Shown: positions 62,479 through 64,000 of the stretch, piece by piece
Layout: each line of letters begins with the position of its first letter
Numbering within the stretch: position 1 is the stretch's first letter
NCBI RefSeq assembly: GCF_016741775.1
Contig: NZ_JAERRK010000010.1
Location: forward strand, 124,001-188,000
DNA: 64,000 nucleotides
From: Streptomyces actinomycinicus
GTDB lineage: Bacteria > Actinomycetota > Actinomycetes > Streptomycetales > Streptomycetaceae
Direction: 5' to 3'
Position numbers and translations under genes: made by a program
The notes under the pieces: generated by a model
The model's input: the letters and a program-made list of their open reading frames with translations, nothing else
Told to the model about the DNA's origin: nothing
Database searches by the model: none

Positions 62479-62652
62479 ATGCCCGGTGGGAACGACCACG
62501 ACCGCGAGGACCAGCCGCAGACAGCCCTGGAGGAGGTGCTCCGGGAGGTCGAGGAAGCCGAGAAGCGGGACGAGGACAAGGCCGCCCCGGGCGAGGCCGG
62601 GGACGCGATCACCCCGAACACCGGAGCCCAGGACCAGGCGGAGGGCGACTGA
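62479..62652 (+). CDS. Small acidic protein, function unknown
   Basis: A 57-residue, highly charged protein (MPGGNDHDREDQPQ..., then LEEVLREVEEAEKRDEDK) with a short predicted helix and a disordered Gly/Asp tail. GGAAGGAGA directly before the ATG is an excellent ribosome site, and this is the main reason to believe the gene. It has no Cys and no membrane segment. Small acidic proteins of this type are frequent in Streptomyces, without known function. Confidence 0.7.
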   Translation: MPGGNDHDREDQPQTALEEVLREVEEAEKRDEDKAAPGEAGDAITPNTGAQDQAEGD

Positions 62653-62898
62653 CACCGACCGCCGGCGAGCCGGCTCACCACGGGTCCGTTCCACGGGCGG
62701 GCAGACAGGTGCCTGCGGTACGAGCCGGCAGACCGGTGCTGGCCGAGCGGGCCGGGTACGCCGTCGCTCCCCGCGGGCCGACTGCCCGTCGCTCGCCGCG
62801 GACCGGCTGCCCGTGCTCCCGGCCGGCCGGATACGTCTGTGCTTCCAGTGGGCGGGCCGAGCACCGGTGTTTTCCCGCGGCCCGGGTACCCGCGCCGC

Positions 62899-63912
62899 AT
62901 GGACCACCACCCGCGAGGACCCCAGCTTCCCCCGCCCCGCGGCCCGCTCTCCGCCGCGGTCACCGCATACCTGCGCGGCACGGGCCCGCTCCCCCGCCCG
63001 GACGGCGCCGTGGCGGCGGACCCGTACGGCGACGACGCCCAGCTCACCCTGTACCTCTGTTACGAGCTGCACTACCGCGGCTTCGCCGGCGTCGCGCCGG
63101 GGACCGAGTGGGACCCGGAGCTGCTGCGCGTCCGGGCCGCGCTGGAGCAGCGCTTCCTGTCCGCCCTGCGCGCCGACAGCCCGCGGCACGGCACACTGGA
63201 CGACGCGCTCGCCGCGCTCCTGGTCGAGCCGGCCGAGGGCACGGGAGTCACCCACTTCCTGTGCGCGGAAGGCGCCTTGTGGCAGCTGCGCGAGTACGCG
63301 GCCCAGCGCTCCCTGTACCACCTGAAGGAGGCCGACCCGCACGCCTGGGTGCTGCCGCGGCTGTGGGGCCGGGCCAAGGCGGCGATGGCGGCGGTGGAGT
63401 TCGACGAGTTCGGCGGCGGCCGCGCCGAGCGGGTGCACGCACGCCTGTTCGCCGACCTGATGACGGACCTGGGCCTGGACACCGCCTACGGCCGCTACCT
63501 GAACGCGGCCCCAGCCGAGATGCTGGCCGTGGTCAACCTGATGTCCCTGTTCGGCCTGCACCGCGAACTGCGCGGGGCGCTGGTGGGCCACTTCGCCGAC
63601 GTGGAGATCACCTCCTCGCCCGGCTCCCGCCGGCTCGCCGAGGCGATGCGCCGCACCGGCGCCGGCCCGGCCGCCGAGTTCTTCTACGACGAGCACGTGG
63701 AAGCGGACGCGGTGCACGAACAGGTCGTCCGGCACGAAGTGATCGGCGGCCTGCTCGACGAGGAGCCGGAGCTGGCGGCGGACGTCGCCTTCGGGATCGA
63801 CGCGACCGAGTATCTGGAGGACCGGTTGTCCCGGCGGCTGCTCGCCCACTGGCGCGCCGGGCGGTCGTCACTGCGGACACCCCTGGAACAGCAGATGTCC
63901 CATACATCCTGA
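62899..63912 (+). CDS. Haem-oxygenase-like diiron protein (iron-containing redox enzyme family)
   Basis: A 337-residue helical protein of the haem-oxygenase-like metal-dependent oxidase superfamily. Candidate metal ligands are Glu in QLREYAAQR, Glu/His in YHLKEADPHAW, the Asp/Glu and His of VEFDEFGGGRAERVHARL, and Glu/His in FYDEHVEADAVHEQ. Members of the superfamily oxidise amino acids or fatty acids; the reaction here is unknown. ATG at 62,899 is the first start that covers the conserved part; its ribosome site is weak. It is followed after 21 nt by a HemK-like methyltransferase gene, and the two are probably co-transcribed. Confidence 0.85.
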   Translation: MDHHPRGPQLPPPRGPLSAAVTAYLRGTGPLPRPDGAVAADPYGDDAQLTLYLCYELHYRGFAGVAPGTEWDPELLRVRAALEQRFLSALRADSPRHGTLDDALAALLVEPAEGTGVTHFLCAEGALWQLREYAAQRSLYHLKEADPHAWVLPRLWGRAKAAMAAVEFDEFGGGRAERVHARLFADLMTDLGLDTAYGRYLNAAPAEMLAVVNLMSLFGLHRELRGALVGHFADVEITSSPGSRRLAEAMRRTGAGPAAEFFYDEHVEADAVHEQVVRHEVIGGLLDEEPELAADVAFGIDATEYLEDRLSRRLLAHWRAGRSSLRTPLEQQMSHTS

Positions 63913-63933
63913 ACCCCTGGGTACCCGCGCCAC

Positions 63934-64000
63934 GTGATTGCCAGAACACTTCCGGGCGTGTACGCCCCGCAGGACGACACGCAGCTGCTGGCCGAGGCCC
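63934..64000 (+). CDS. HemK-type methyltransferase, start only (cut by right edge)
   Basis: GTG at 63,934 opens a frame reading IARTLPGVYAPQDDTQLL, which matches the N-terminus of actinobacterial HemK2/PrmC-like N5-glutamine or small-molecule SAM methyltransferases (the VYAPQEDS-type motif). Only 22 codons are visible. The call rests on this motif and on the gene order after the diiron protein. Confidence 0.6.
   Translation, partial: MIARTLPGVYAPQDDTQLLAEA

Overview
The window is very GC-rich DNA (roughly 72-75 % G+C, with G or C at almost every third codon position). It uses GTG and TTG starts and encodes many secreted proteins, exporters and one-component regulators. Together these point to a Streptomyces or close relative. 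I see no rRNA, tRNA, insertion sequence, integrase or CRISPR array.

Region 1 (1-41,337, all on the minus strand) is the front part of a nonribosomal peptide cluster. Read in the direction of transcription it runs: a cytochrome P450 (41,337-40,129), a stand-alone penicillin-binding-protein-fold hydrolase (40,029-38,677), a five-module NRPS of about 6,443 residues (37,856-18,525), and 13 nt later a second NRPS (18,511 to beyond the left edge) whose first five modules are visible. The order is A-T / C-A-T-E / C-A-T-E / C-A-T-E / C-A-T // C-A-T-E / C-A-T / C-A-T-E / C-A-T / C-A.... At least ten residues are therefore assembled, with D-residues predicted at positions 2, 3, 4, 6 and 8. Specificity residues read by eye give a clear Thr at position 7, Val-like pockets at 3 and 9, the same hydrophobic pocket at 1, 5 and 10, one shared unassigned pocket at 2 and 4, and acidic pockets suggesting basic residues at 6 and 8. 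Starting with a bare A-T and having a SurE-like hydrolase in trans fits head-to-tail cyclisation of a non-acylated peptide. The end of the line, including any TE domain, is outside the window.

Region 2 (41,338-43,212) is mostly non-coding: a less GC-rich stretch with inverted repeats upstream of the P450, a 31/32-bp tandem array, one doubtful short reading frame and a strong hairpin. Region 3 (43,196-45,329) holds a secreted alpha-lytic/streptogrisin-type protease with a long Gly-Ala-Asp repeat tail, divergent from a PaaI-type thioesterase.

Region 4 (45,784-51,953, plus strand) is a compact bacteriocin-type export operon: a 72-residue peptide with a double-glycine leader, a hairpin, an HlyD-like adaptor, a C39-peptidase ABC transporter and a second ABC transporter of the NHLM type. 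No modifying enzyme accompanies the cysteine-free core peptide. This and the NRPS are the two most interesting systems here. A small secreted protein follows at 52,193.

Region 5 (52,532-64,000) is ordinary chromosomal gene content: a DUF4345-like membrane protein divergent from a TetR regulator across a perfect 16-bp inverted repeat; an unusual inositol-monophosphatase-family protein; a YihY/BrkB membrane protein; an MGDG-synthase-like glycosyltransferase; an SDR/EamA/polysaccharide deacetylase operon; an ArsR/SRPBCC pair; a DHA2-family MFS exporter; a small acidic protein; a haem-oxygenase-like diiron protein; and the start of a HemK-type methyltransferase cut by the right edge.
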